Part shown: piece after piece, positions 35,782-43,692 of the stretch
Numbering within the stretch: the stretch's first letter is position 1
Layout of the letters: the number at the start of each line of letters is the position of its first letter
Source: Clostridium_AW malenominatum
GTDB taxonomy: Bacteria; Bacillota; Clostridia; Clostridiales; Clostridiaceae
Reading direction: 5' to 3'
NCBI RefSeq assembly: GCF_039521365.1
Contig: NZ_BAAACF010000002.1
Span: forward strand, 1 to 64,000
DNA length: 64,000 nucleotides
Notes under the pieces: generated by a model
What the model was told of the DNA's origin: nothing
The model's database searches: none
The model's input: only the letters and a program-made list of their open reading frames with translations
Translations under genes and position numbers: made by a program

Positions 35782-36062
35782 TATTGTTCTACTTCTTCTA
35801 CTGTCTCATCCTTAACTTTTTCGTACTGATCTAAAATTGCTTTTTGAATTCTTTCTCTTGTTTGTGTATTTATTGGATGAGCTATGTCTTTAAATTCACC
35901 GTCTGGGGTCTTCCTGCTTGGCATAGCTATAAACAAACCATTTTGACCCTCAATCACCTTAATATCATGAACAACAAATTCATTATCAAAGGTTACCGAT
36001 ACAATGGCTTTCATCTTTCCTTCAGCAGCAATCTTTCTAACTCTTACATCTGTAATTTCCAT
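35781..36062 (-). CDS. spoVG: Regulator SpoVG
   Basis: SpoVG is a small conserved nucleic-acid-binding regulator with roles in septation, sporulation and virulence gene control. The 93-residue protein has the canonical N terminus MEITDVRVRKI and the core GLFIAMPSRKTPDGEFKDIA followed by HPINT. GGAGGTGG precedes the ATG. A SigH-like promoter lies at 36099-36125. In B. subtilis the purR-spoVG-glmU order is the same. Confidence 0.97.
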   Translation of the reverse strand: MEITDVRVRKIAAEGKMKAIVSVTFDNEFVVHDIKVIEGQNGLFIAMPSRKTPDGEFKDIAHPINTQTRERIQKAILDQYEKVKDETVEEVEQ

Positions 36063-36098
36063 AGTTAATCCACCTCCAAGATGCTTATGTACATTATA

Positions 36099-36125
36099 GT
36101 ATTCTATATTATTTTCATTTTTCCT
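36099..36125 (-). promoter_or_regulatory. Candidate SigH promoter of spoVG
   Basis: On the minus strand AGGAAAA (36119-36125) and GAATAC (36099-36104) are 14 bases apart. This is the SigH pattern (RnAGGAwww ... GAAT) known for B. subtilis spoVG. A TATAAT overlaps just downstream (36093-36098), so a SigA start is also possible. Confidence 0.5.
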
Positions 36126-36153
36126 TCTTTATTTTCAAAAAATTATAAATCTT

Positions 36154-36972
36154 TTATAATTTAATTTTTTCAGAAGGATATAATATAGCATTATTGCTCT
36201 CGTCAAGTCCCGCAAAATCTACAATAGATACATATTCGTTCACTAACTTCTTATCAATGCTTATATTATCTATCAAAACACCTATGCCGACAAGCTTACT
36301 ATCAAACTCTTTTAATAAATCGATTATGCCATAGGCAGTGCCCCCTGCTTTCATAAAATCATCTATAAATATGCAATTGCTTTTGCTTTTTATTGATTTT
36401 TTAGGCAAAGACATGTTTTGTATTCTATTAGTAGATCCAGATACATAGTTTATTGTAACAGTAGATCCTTCCGTTACCTTTGTTTCTCTTCTAACTACCA
36501 CTAGCTGAACACCCAACATTTTAGCTACTTCATAAGCTAAAGGTATTCCTTTAGTTTCTACTGTAACTACATAATTTACATCTAATTTATTAAAAGCTGA
36601 AGCCAAAATAAGTCCCGCCCTTTGAATAATGTACGGATTAAAAACTAAATCTGTAACATAAAGAAAGTTTCCTGGTATTATTCTTTCTCTATCTTTTAAA
36701 ATCATACATAATTCTTCAACAAATTTTCTACTATCTTCCTTTGATATACCACAAACGTATTTTACTCCTCCTGCTGCCCCTGATATAGTTTCTACCTTCC
36801 CCATGTCAAGTCTTGATAAAATATCTTTTATTGCAATTAAATCTTCGCTTATTGTAGATTTTGCTGCATTAAACTTTTCTGTAAATGTATTTAAATTTAT
36901 TATTTTATTGGGATTTTCCATTAATATTTTTGTAATTGCTGATATTCTTTGATTTCTTGTAAACTTCTCCAT
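36154..36972 (-). CDS. purR: Purine operon repressor PurR
   Basis: This Firmicutes-type PurR represses purine genes and is released by PRPP. The winged-helix N terminus covers about residues 1-75. The PRTase-like domain carries the PRPP loop CIFIDDFMKAGGTAYG. The 272-residue length is standard. It is transcribed divergently from murC across a 195-base gap. In B. subtilis it also sits just before spoVG. Autoregulation through PurBoxes in the gap is possible, but I saw no clear pair of boxes. Confidence 0.95.
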   Translation of the reverse strand: MEKFTRNQRISAITKILMENPNKIINLNTFTEKFNAAKSTISEDLIAIKDILSRLDMGKVETISGAAGGVKYVCGISKEDSRKFVEELCMILKDRERIIPGNFLYVTDLVFNPYIIQRAGLILASAFNKLDVNYVVTVETKGIPLAYEVAKMLGVQLVVVRRETKVTEGSTVTINYVSGSTNRIQNMSLPKKSIKSKSNCIFIDDFMKAGGTAYGIIDLLKEFDSKLVGIGVLIDNISIDKKLVNEYVSIVDFAGLDESNNAILYPSEKIKL

Positions 36973-37167
36973 TTTACATCACCTATCCATTATTTTTACG
37001 AATTATTTTATTAATAAAATGCCTTATTATTCTTATTTTATTCTAAATACTTTTCATAATCAATGTTTTATACAACTTTTCCATATAAAATAATAATAAA
37101 GTGTTTTTTTCCTCCGTTTTTGTATATAATTATTAAATGGAGTTAATTTTTTAAGGAGTTGATTATT

Positions 37168-38547
37168 TTGTCTTTTGAATTTATACAAAGTGAGAATAAA
37201 AAAATTCATTTTATTGGCATAGGCGGAATAAGTATGAGCGGTATTGCTGAAATACTATTAGAAAAAGGCTATAAAATATCAGGTTCAGATATGAATAGTT
37301 CATATATAACTAACATGTTAGAAAGAAAAGGAGCAGAAATCCATATAGGTCATAAAAAAGAAAATTTAGATTATACTGTAGGTATGGTAGTATATACTGC
37401 AGCTATTTCAGAGGATAACCCAGAGCTCTTAAAAGCAACAGAGTTAGGCATACCTTTGATGGATAGAGCTGAATTTTTGGGAAATCTTATGAAAGGTCAT
37501 AAGTATAACATTGCAGTTTCAGGCACCCATGGTAAAACCACCACTACTTCTATGATATCTCATATAGTTATAAAAGCAAATTTAGATCCTACCATTTTAG
37601 TAGGCGGAGATTTAGATATTATAAAAGGAAATGTTAAAACAGGAAACAGCGAATATTTTATAACAGAGGCCTGTGAATATAAAGCATCCTTTTTAAAATT
37701 CTATCCTTATATTGGAGTAATTTTAAATATTGATGAAGATCATCTAGATTTTTATAAAGATATAAATGACATACAAAATACCTTTATAAAGTTTGGAAAG
37801 ATGATTCCAAAGGATGGATATCTAATTGCTTGCGCTGATGACAGTAATATAGATAAAGTTTTAAAAACTGTAGATTGTAATATAATAACCTATGGATTAG
37901 AAAAAGGAATCATTCAAGGTAAAAATATCGTATATAACGAAAAAGGCTGTGCTTTTTTCGATGTAATACAAGACAATGAATTTTTATTTTCTATAGAGCT
38001 TAATGTTCCTGGAGAACATAATGTATTAAACGCTTTAGGAAGTATTTCTATAGCTTTAGCCTTAAACATAAACCCAGAAGCTATAATAGAAGGATTAAAA
38101 AGTTTCCACGGAACTCATAGAAGATTTGAGTTAAAAGGTGTTAAGGATGATATTACTGTCATAGATGATTATGCTCATCATCCTACTGAAATAAGAGCTA
38201 CGTTAAATGCATCACAAAATTATCCACATAATAGAATATTTTGTGTATTTCAACCTCATACTTACACTAGAACTCATGCTCTTTTAAAGGAATTCACGGA
38301 ATGTTTTCATGGAGCTGACGAAATAATTTTAGCAGATATATATGCTGCACGAGAAAAGGATACAGGAATAATAAGTTCTGTAATGCTGGGCGATAAATTA
38401 AGAGATAACGGATTAACCTGTAATAATTTTCATAGCTTTGAGGATATTGTAAGCTATTTAAAAGAAACTTTACTTCCAGGAGATTTAGTTCTAACTGTTG
38501 GTGCTGGAGATATATATAAAGTTGGCGAAATGTTTTTAAAGAAATAA
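37168..38547 (+). CDS. murC: UDP-N-acetylmuramate--L-alanine ligase
   Basis: MurC adds the first amino acid of the peptidoglycan stem peptide. The 459-residue enzyme shows the Rossmann-like start KKIHFIGIGGISMSGIAEIL, the ATP loop SGTHGKTTTTSM and the substrate region DDYAHHPTEIRATL. The start is a TTG at 37168, 9 bases after AAGGAG; the upstream in-frame TTG abuts the SD and cannot be used. It is the first plus-strand protein gene and divergent from purR. Its terminator overlaps the translation start of the next gene. Confidence 0.95.
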   Translation: MSFEFIQSENKKIHFIGIGGISMSGIAEILLEKGYKISGSDMNSSYITNMLERKGAEIHIGHKKENLDYTVGMVVYTAAISEDNPELLKATELGIPLMDRAEFLGNLMKGHKYNIAVSGTHGKTTTTSMISHIVIKANLDPTILVGGDLDIIKGNVKTGNSEYFITEACEYKASFLKFYPYIGVILNIDEDHLDFYKDINDIQNTFIKFGKMIPKDGYLIACADDSNIDKVLKTVDCNIITYGLEKGIIQGKNIVYNEKGCAFFDVIQDNEFLFSIELNVPGEHNVLNALGSISIALALNINPEAIIEGLKSFHGTHRRFELKGVKDDITVIDDYAHHPTEIRATLNASQNYPHNRIFCVFQPHTYTRTHALLKEFTECFHGADEIILADIYAAREKDTGIISSVMLGDKLRDNGLTCNNFHSFEDIVSYLKETLLPGDLVLTVGAGDIYKVGEMFLKK

Positions 38548-38576
38548 ACTTATAATAAAATAATTTTTAAAAGTGT

Positions 38577-38630
38577 AAAACACCTTCAATATGGTAACAA
38601 TAAATATAATTCATATTGGAGGTGTTTTTT
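38577..38630 (+). terminator. murC terminator overlapping the next gene's ribosome site
   Basis: Arms at 38577-38593 and 38612-38628 form a 17-bp stem with a single G-U pair. The loop has 18 bases and ends in TTTTTT, a strong Rho-independent terminator for murC. The 3' arm contains GGAGGTG, the Shine-Dalgarno of the following gene, whose GTG start is the next base after the T-run (38631). The same hairpin can therefore both end transcription and hide the ribosome site. Confidence 0.85.
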
Positions 38631-38948
38631 GTGAGAAATTTTTTAATATCTGCTGCAGTAAACTTAGTTCTAATAATTATATCCTATATTTTCTTTAAAA
38701 ATATAATAAGCGGTCCCACAAGACATAGAATTTACGAAAAGATTTTTAGTTCTTTTGCAAAGTTTGTAATTTATTTATTTATTGTAAGTGTTGCTGTAAC
38801 TGGAATATCAGCTTTGGCTCTTTACAAAACTCATTATATTGCCTATGTTAATGTGGTAGCGCCTGCTTTATTATCTTTATTTGTAGGCTTTATCATTTCC
38901 ACTGTCCCTACCCGTGGTGCTGGCGATAAGGAAAAAGGGGGCAAATAG
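38631..38948 (+). CDS. Small membrane protein of unknown function
   Basis: This 105-residue protein has two to three hydrophobic segments: about 4-27 (ISAAVNLVLIIISYIFFK), 45-68 (KFVIYLFIVSVAVTGISALA) and 75-95. A short charged tail GDKEKGGK follows. I recognise no family. The start is GTG at 38631 after GGAGGTG, 6 bases away; the frame upstream is just the terminator stem. It lies between murC and the hydrogenase-like gene on the same strand. Most messages reaching it would come through the murC terminator, or from a weak TATAAT at 38605-38610 in the hairpin loop. It is a real-looking frame, but expression is hard to predict. Confidence 0.75.
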   Translation: MRNFLISAAVNLVLIIISYIFFKNIISGPTRHRIYEKIFSSFAKFVIYLFIVSVAVTGISALALYKTHYIAYVNVVAPALLSLFVGFIISTVPTRGAGDKEKGGK

Positions 38949-39005
38949 TACCCCTTTATTTTTTATTTATAAATATAAATGCATTTTAAAAGGAGTTGTA
39001 TTACG

Positions 39006-40352
39006 ATGAATAATGAGCATAGAAAGATTTTTAAAGAACTAATAACTGCCTTTGAAGAAGATACCTTAGAAGAGAAGTTAAAAGAGTTATTTAAGAGAGA
39101 AGATGTAGATAAAAACAAGCTTTCCTTTATTATCTCTTCTCTTTCTGGGCTAGATACTACTTACAATGATGATTACATAAAAAACATTTTAGAAGGTATA
39201 AAAAACTACACTCCTAGCAAATACGTAATATCGAAATTTTCAGAATGTGGATCTTGTTGCCATCAGGATTCAGGTAAATCTATATGCGAAGAATCCTGCC
39301 CGCTAAATGCTATAACTAGAGATCCTAAGGATAATAAAATATATATAAACAGAGAACTTTGCATAGACTGCGGAATATGTGTAGATAATTGTGAACATGG
39401 AGGTATTCTAGATAAAGTAGAATTTTTACCACTTTTAAATCTTCTAAAAAGCAAATCCATATTAATAGCCGCTGTAGCCCCAGCAATTATGGGTCAGTTT
39501 GGCAAAACTGCTAACATATATAAACTTAGGACTGCTTTTAAAAAATTAGGTTTTACGGATATGGTGGAAGTAGCCTTTTTTGCCGATATGCTTACTCTCA
39601 AAGAAGCAGTAGAATATGATCATTTTGTAAAAACCGAAAAGGATTTTATGATAACTTCTTGCTGCTGTCCTATGTGGGTTGGAATGTTAAAAAGAGTGTA
39701 TAATGATTTAGTAAAAAACGTATCTCCTTCTGTATCTCCTATGATCGCTGCTGGAAGGGTTATGAAAAAAATCAATCCTAACTGCAAGGTTGTTTTCATT
39801 GGACCTTGTCTAGCAAAAAAAGCTGAAGCAAAGGAAAAAGATTTAGTGGGAGATATAGACTTTGTATTAACTTTCGCAGAGTTAAAAGATATTTTTGATA
39901 CTTATGGTATAAATGTAGAAGAATTAGAGGAAGATCTATCCCATGAATACGCTTCCCGCGGAGGAAGATTATATGCTCGTACCGCTGGGGTTTCCACTGC
40001 TGTAGGAGACGCTATAAAAAGATTATTTCCAGAAAAACATAAATATTTAAAAACTGCTCAAGCTCATGGGGTTAGAGAATGCAAGGAAATACTCTCTAGA
40101 CTTCAAGATGGTGAAATTCATGCTAACTTTATTGAAGGTATGGGCTGTGTTGGTGGTTGTGTTGGTGGTCCTAAAGTTCTAATACCAAAGGAAGTTGGAA
40201 GAGATTTTGTAAATGACTTTGCTGAAAACTCAGATATAAAAGTAGCTGTAGATAGTAGCTGTATGATAGATGTTTTAAAAAATTTAGATATTACCTCCAT
40301 AGAAGATTTTAAATCTAAGGAAAAAATATTTATCTTTGAGAGGGACTTTTAG
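39006..40352 (+). CDS. [FeFe]-hydrogenase-like iron-sulfur protein
   Basis: This 448-residue protein has an N-terminal region with two [4Fe-4S] cysteine sets (C81, C84, C94, C98 and C119, C122, C125, C129). An H-cluster domain follows. Its three signatures are present in modified form: TSCCCPMW (217-224, with an extra Cys against TSCCPxW), GPCLAKKAEAKE (266-277, Gly in place of Met) and EGMGCVGGCVGG (377-388). These changes resemble the small divergent hydrogenases of clostridia, for which catalytic or sensory roles are proposed, not the main fermentative HydA. AAGGAG supports the ATG at 39006. It is monocistronic, with a terminator directly after. No maturase genes are in the window. Confidence 0.85.
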   Translation: MNNEHRKIFKELITAFEEDTLEEKLKELFKREDVDKNKLSFIISSLSGLDTTYNDDYIKNILEGIKNYTPSKYVISKFSECGSCCHQDSGKSICEESCPLNAITRDPKDNKIYINRELCIDCGICVDNCEHGGILDKVEFLPLLNLLKSKSILIAAVAPAIMGQFGKTANIYKLRTAFKKLGFTDMVEVAFFADMLTLKEAVEYDHFVKTEKDFMITSCCCPMWVGMLKRVYNDLVKNVSPSVSPMIAAGRVMKKINPNCKVVFIGPCLAKKAEAKEKDLVGDIDFVLTFAELKDIFDTYGINVEELEEDLSHEYASRGGRLYARTAGVSTAVGDAIKRLFPEKHKYLKTAQAHGVRECKEILSRLQDGEIHANFIEGMGCVGGCVGGPKVLIPKEVGRDFVNDFAENSDIKVAVDSSCMIDVLKNLDITSIEDFKSKEKIFIFERDF

Positions 40353-40374
40353 CCAAGATTTCTTGGCTATTTTG
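40351..40374 (+). terminator. Terminator after the hydrogenase-like gene
   Basis: AGCCAAG and CTTGGCT (40351-40357 and 40362-40368) form a 7-bp stem with loop ATTT. ATTTTGCATTTT follows. It starts at the stop codon. Confidence 0.75.
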
Positions 40375-40426
40375 CATTTTGATGCATAGAATAGTGTATG
40401 GAGAACAATTTTAAAGGGAGATTTTC

Positions 40427-40591
40427 ATGATATTCCTATTTTTACTATTAGCCTGTTCATCTCTTTGCTTTTTTTATTACTTAGATAATAAAATTTCCTT
40501 GCAGAAGAGAGAAATTGTTTTACTAAACAAGCAAATTAGAGAACTTAAAAATAAATTAAAAAAACAAAATGAATTAAAAGAAGAAATATGA
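40427..40591 (+). CDS. 54-residue single-pass membrane protein with coiled coil
   Basis: This is a small gene below usual length limits. AAAGGGAG lies 7 bases before the ATG. The product has a hydrophobic N terminus (IFLFLLLACSSLCFFYYL) and then a charged helix (QKREIVLLNKQIRELKNKLK). Leucine spacing there suggests a coiled coil, ending in KEEI. The Cys at position 10 is not in a good lipobox. It lies between the hydrogenase-like gene and rlmI, 37 bases before rlmI, and is probably cotranscribed with rlmI. No family is recognised; it resembles small division-type or toxin-like membrane peptides only in general layout. Confidence 0.6.
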   Translation: MIFLFLLLACSSLCFFYYLDNKISLQKREIVLLNKQIRELKNKLKKQNELKEEI

Positions 40592-40628
40592 TATACTACA
40601 CTTTAGACTAAACTCAGGAGGGAAATTA

Positions 40629-41804
40629 ATGGCTTGCAAATTTTATTTATATAAAGGTATGGGAAGAAAATCTGAAAATGGCCATCCATGGATATATTCA
40701 AATGAAATTGAAGGATATGATGGAGAATACATTAATGGTGATATTGTAGAGGTATACAACTATAGAAATGATTTTATAGGAAAAGCCTATGTAAATGATG
40801 CTTCAAAGATAGCTTTAAGAATTATGACAAGAGATATCAATGAGGAAATCAACGAAGAATTTTTTAGAAAAAGAATGAAAAACGCTTGGGAATATAGAAA
40901 AAAAATTATCGATACATCAAGCTGTAGATTCGTTTTTGGAGAAGCTGATTTTTTACCAGGTTTAATTATTGATAAGTATGAAGATTATTACTCTGTACAG
41001 TCTCTAGCTCTTGGTATTGATAAGTATAAGGATATTGTGATTAAAATTCTGAAAGAAGATTACGGTGCTAAGGGAATATATGAAAGAAGTGACGTTCCCG
41101 TAAGAGAATTAGAGGGCATGGAGCAACATAAAGGCTTCTTAAGCGAACCCTTTGATACTGAAATACAAATAACAGAAAATGGTGTTAAGTATTATGTAGA
41201 TATTGAAAATGGTCAAAAGACAGGTTTCTTTTTAGATCAGAAGGAAAATAGGAAAGCAATACATAAACTTTGCAAAGATGCTGATGTTTTAGATTGCTTT
41301 ACCCACACAGGTTCCTTTGCTTTAAACGCAGGTATCGCTGGAGCGAAAAGCGTTCTAGGAATAGACATATCTGAGCTAGCCGTAAAGGATGCTACGAGAA
41401 ATGCTGAATTAAATGGACTTTCAGATAGAGTTAAATTTGAATGTCACAATGCCTTTGATGTGCTTCATAAATGGTCAAAAGAAGGTAGAAAATATGATGT
41501 GGTAATACTAGATCCTCCTGCCTTTACGAAATCAAGATCTACAGTAACTAATGCTACTAGAGGATATAAGGAGATTAACTTAAGAGGAATACAAATGGTT
41601 AAATCTGGCGGATACTTTATTACCTGCTCATGTTCTCATTTTATGAATGAGGAATTATTTAAAGATACAATTTGGGAAGCTGCAAAAGATTCTAGAAAGA
41701 TTTTGCGACAAGTAGAATTTAGAACTCAAGCTGCTGACCATCCTATATTATGGAACTCAGATGAATCATATTATTTAAAGTTTTATATATTTCAAGTGGT
41801 TTAA
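40629..41804 (+). CDS. rlmI: Class I SAM-dependent rRNA methyltransferase, RlmI family
   Basis: This is a 391-residue rRNA cytosine-C5 methyltransferase-like protein. The N-terminal PUA domain (LYKGMGRKSENGHPWIYSNEI) is followed by an EEHEE-type segment and a Rossmann methyltransferase domain. Motif I is VLDCFTHTGSFALNAG, the Asp motif is GIDISELAV, and the catalytic-region motif is ILDPPAF followed by TCSCSHFM. E. coli RlmI methylates C1962 of 23S rRNA. AGGAGGGAA precedes the ATG. It ends against a strong terminator facing comB. Confidence 0.92.
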   Translation: MACKFYLYKGMGRKSENGHPWIYSNEIEGYDGEYINGDIVEVYNYRNDFIGKAYVNDASKIALRIMTRDINEEINEEFFRKRMKNAWEYRKKIIDTSSCRFVFGEADFLPGLIIDKYEDYYSVQSLALGIDKYKDIVIKILKEDYGAKGIYERSDVPVRELEGMEQHKGFLSEPFDTEIQITENGVKYYVDIENGQKTGFFLDQKENRKAIHKLCKDADVLDCFTHTGSFALNAGIAGAKSVLGIDISELAVKDATRNAELNGLSDRVKFECHNAFDVLHKWSKEGRKYDVVILDPPAFTKSRSTVTNATRGYKEINLRGIQMVKSGGYFITCSCSHFMNEELFKDTIWEAAKDSRKILRQVEFRTQAADHPILWNSDESYYLKFYIFQVV

Positions 41805-41805
41805 A

Positions 41806-41893
41806 AACTAGTTAATAGTTTTTTAGTTAACGACAAAATTCCTGTGGAATTTTTATAATTATAAAATTCCGCAGGAATTTTCACATTAACTAG
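41806..41893. terminator. Bidirectional terminator between rlmI and comB
   Basis: A long inner hairpin (AAAATTCCTGTGGAATTTT against AAAATTCCGCAGGAATTTT, about 41835-41881) lies within an outer pair CTAGTTAA / TTAACTAG. The nested symmetry fits a shared terminator for the convergent genes. Confidence 0.8.
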
Positions 41894-41912
41894 CATCTAA
41901 ATGTCTAGCCAT

Positions 41913-42623
41913 CTAAACATCTATCTTAACTATCTTTCCATCCACATACTCAGGAACAATATCTATAATATCTTTTTTCAAACAATATTCTAAATCTTCT
42001 TCTAAACCAAGCTCCTTAATTCTATTATAATGCTTAGCCTCTTTAATAAAAGATAAGTCTGGACTTATGCTATAAATCTGACGGGCTGTTTTAGCTATAT
42101 CGCTCAATTCTACCTTTAGATTTTGTTTTAAAATACAGTCTATAATGTATCCCCCGCATATAAAATCATCTATGGAAAATTCTCCATGGGTGCCTGCATT
42201 AACTATTACTAAATCTTCCCTTAAACTTAAAACTCTACGAGCTACTGCTTTACCATTTATCATGGCACCAATTAAAATATGCTTTGCCCCTTCAGATCTT
42301 TTAATTGCTTTAGTGCCATTGCTGGTGGTTATGATTAATCTTTTATTTTCTACTACATCAGTAATGTATTCTAACGGAGAATTTGAACAATTAAAGCCAT
42401 CTATCTTTAGCGCATTTCTTTCTCCACCTAATATGCATTCTCCTTTATTTGCAAGACTTAAAGCTTCCTCAACTTCCAGTACAGGAATTATTTCTTTACA
42501 CCCATTGCTTATAGCTGTAGTTATAACAGAGGTTGCTCTTAAAACATCTATAACCACTACAGTTTTTCCTAAAACTTCTTCTTTATTTATATGATCTGCA
42601 GAAATCATTATGTTAATTTTCAT
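41913..42623 (-). CDS. comB: 2-phosphosulfolactate phosphatase family protein (ComB)
   Basis: This 236-residue protein has the ComB family pattern: a start MKINIMISADHI, then VVIDVLRATSVITTAISNGC, GGERNALKIDGFNCSNSPLEY and ITTSNGTKAI. In methanogens ComB removes phosphate from 2-phosphosulfolactate during coenzyme M synthesis; a related activity in Bacillus spores gives sulfolactate. No other coenzyme M genes are in the window, so the true substrate is uncertain. It starts 1 base after the LacI-type gene stop, with AGAAGGTGA as Shine-Dalgarno inside that gene. It is translationally linked to that regulator. Confidence 0.85.
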   Translation of the reverse strand: MKINIMISADHINKEEVLGKTVVVIDVLRATSVITTAISNGCKEIIPVLEVEEALSLANKGECILGGERNALKIDGFNCSNSPLEYITDVVENKRLIITTSNGTKAIKRSEGAKHILIGAMINGKAVARRVLSLREDLVIVNAGTHGEFSIDDFICGGYIIDCILKQNLKVELSDIAKTARQIYSISPDLSFIKEAKHYNRIKELGLEEDLEYCLKKDIIDIVPEYVDGKIVKIDV

Positions 42624-42624
42624 T

Positions 42625-43653
42625 TTAATCACCTTCTAATTCTCTAAAAGATTCTCTATAAATTATTTTGGTAGGAACTATTACCTTGTTTTCCCCTTCT
42701 TCTAAATCATCTTCTATTTTTTTTATCATTAGTCTTGCAGATTCATATCCTAAAGTTATTGCATTTATATCCACAGAGCTTAGACTAGGAGAGGCAAACT
42801 CAGCTAAAGGAATGTTATTAAAGCTAACTATTTCAATATCATTAGGAACCTTATAACCCTCTTCTTTAATGGCATCTATGGCACCAAAGGCCACCACATC
42901 ATCAGTTACAACTATTCCCGTTGGCATATCTTTAGTTTTTAAAAGTTCTTTCATCGCTGCGTAGCCCGCTTCTTTTGTAAAAGGCACCTCTTTTATATAT
43001 TTTTCATGTAAATCTAATCCCTCTTCAAAAATTGCTTCTTTATATCCTTCTAGCCTATCTAGAGATACCACTAAATTCAAAGTTCCCGTTATTAGTCCTA
43101 CATTTTTATGTCCTTTTTTTATCAATTTCTTTGTAACAAAATAAGAGGCTTCTAAATTATTATTATCAACATATAAAACATCTAAATCGTCTAAAGGCTT
43201 ACCTATAATTAAAACAGGAATATTAAGTCTCTTTATTTCCTTTAGAATTATATTATCTACAGATGAATACATTAAAATAACTCCATCAACTCTTCCACTT
43301 AGAACTATATTTTTTATAGATTCTAGCTGAGATATTTCCGTATTTCCTGTAGATAAAATAATACAATAATCCTTTTCATGGGCACCTGCTGCAATTCCGC
43401 TTAATACTTGTGAGAAAAAAGGATTCAAAAAAGCAGCTTCTGTTGATTGGGGCATAACTATTCCTAATGTATTAGTAGATTTACTTACAAGACTTCTTGC
43501 AATTGCATTAGGATAATATCCTAACTCCTCCATAGCCTTTTTTACTTTTTCTTTCGTTTTTTTACTTATTCTTGAATTATCAGAAATCACTCTAGAAACC
43601 GTAGACGGTGAAACCTTTGCTAATTCAGCAACTTCTTTAATTGTTATCTTCAT
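42625..43653 (-). CDS. LacI-family transcriptional regulator
   Basis: This 342-residue repressor has the N-terminal LacI helix-turn-helix (ITIKEVAELAKVSPSTVSRV) and hinge region (residues 1-60). The periplasmic-binding-like effector domain contains LGIVMPQSTEAAFLNPFF and GVIVTDDVVAFGAIDAIKEEG. The effector is probably a sugar. The longer frame begins within the Shine-Dalgarno (GAGG), so the ATG at 43653 is used. It sits in a minus-strand run: sugar-ABC ATPase, PucR-type regulator, this gene, comB. The two regulators beside a lone ATPase point to carbohydrate control. Confidence 0.92.
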   Translation of the reverse strand: MKITIKEVAELAKVSPSTVSRVISDNSRISKKTKEKVKKAMEELGYYPNAIARSLVSKSTNTLGIVMPQSTEAAFLNPFFSQVLSGIAAGAHEKDYCIILSTGNTEISQLESIKNIVLSGRVDGVILMYSSVDNIILKEIKRLNIPVLIIGKPLDDLDVLYVDNNNLEASYFVTKKLIKKGHKNVGLITGTLNLVVSLDRLEGYKEAIFEEGLDLHEKYIKEVPFTKEAGYAAMKELLKTKDMPTGIVVTDDVVAFGAIDAIKEEGYKVPNDIEIVSFNNIPLAEFASPSLSSVDINAITLGYESARLMIKKIEDDLEEGENKVIVPTKIIYRESFRELEGD

Positions 43654-43692
43654 CTTATGCAACCTCATTAATAAAACTAAAGAAGTAACTTC

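Noticed and set aside
36973..37167. PurBox operators between purR and murC
   Set aside because: A few CGAA-like words occur (for example ACGAATTATT), but I could not find two properly spaced boxes, so none is listed.
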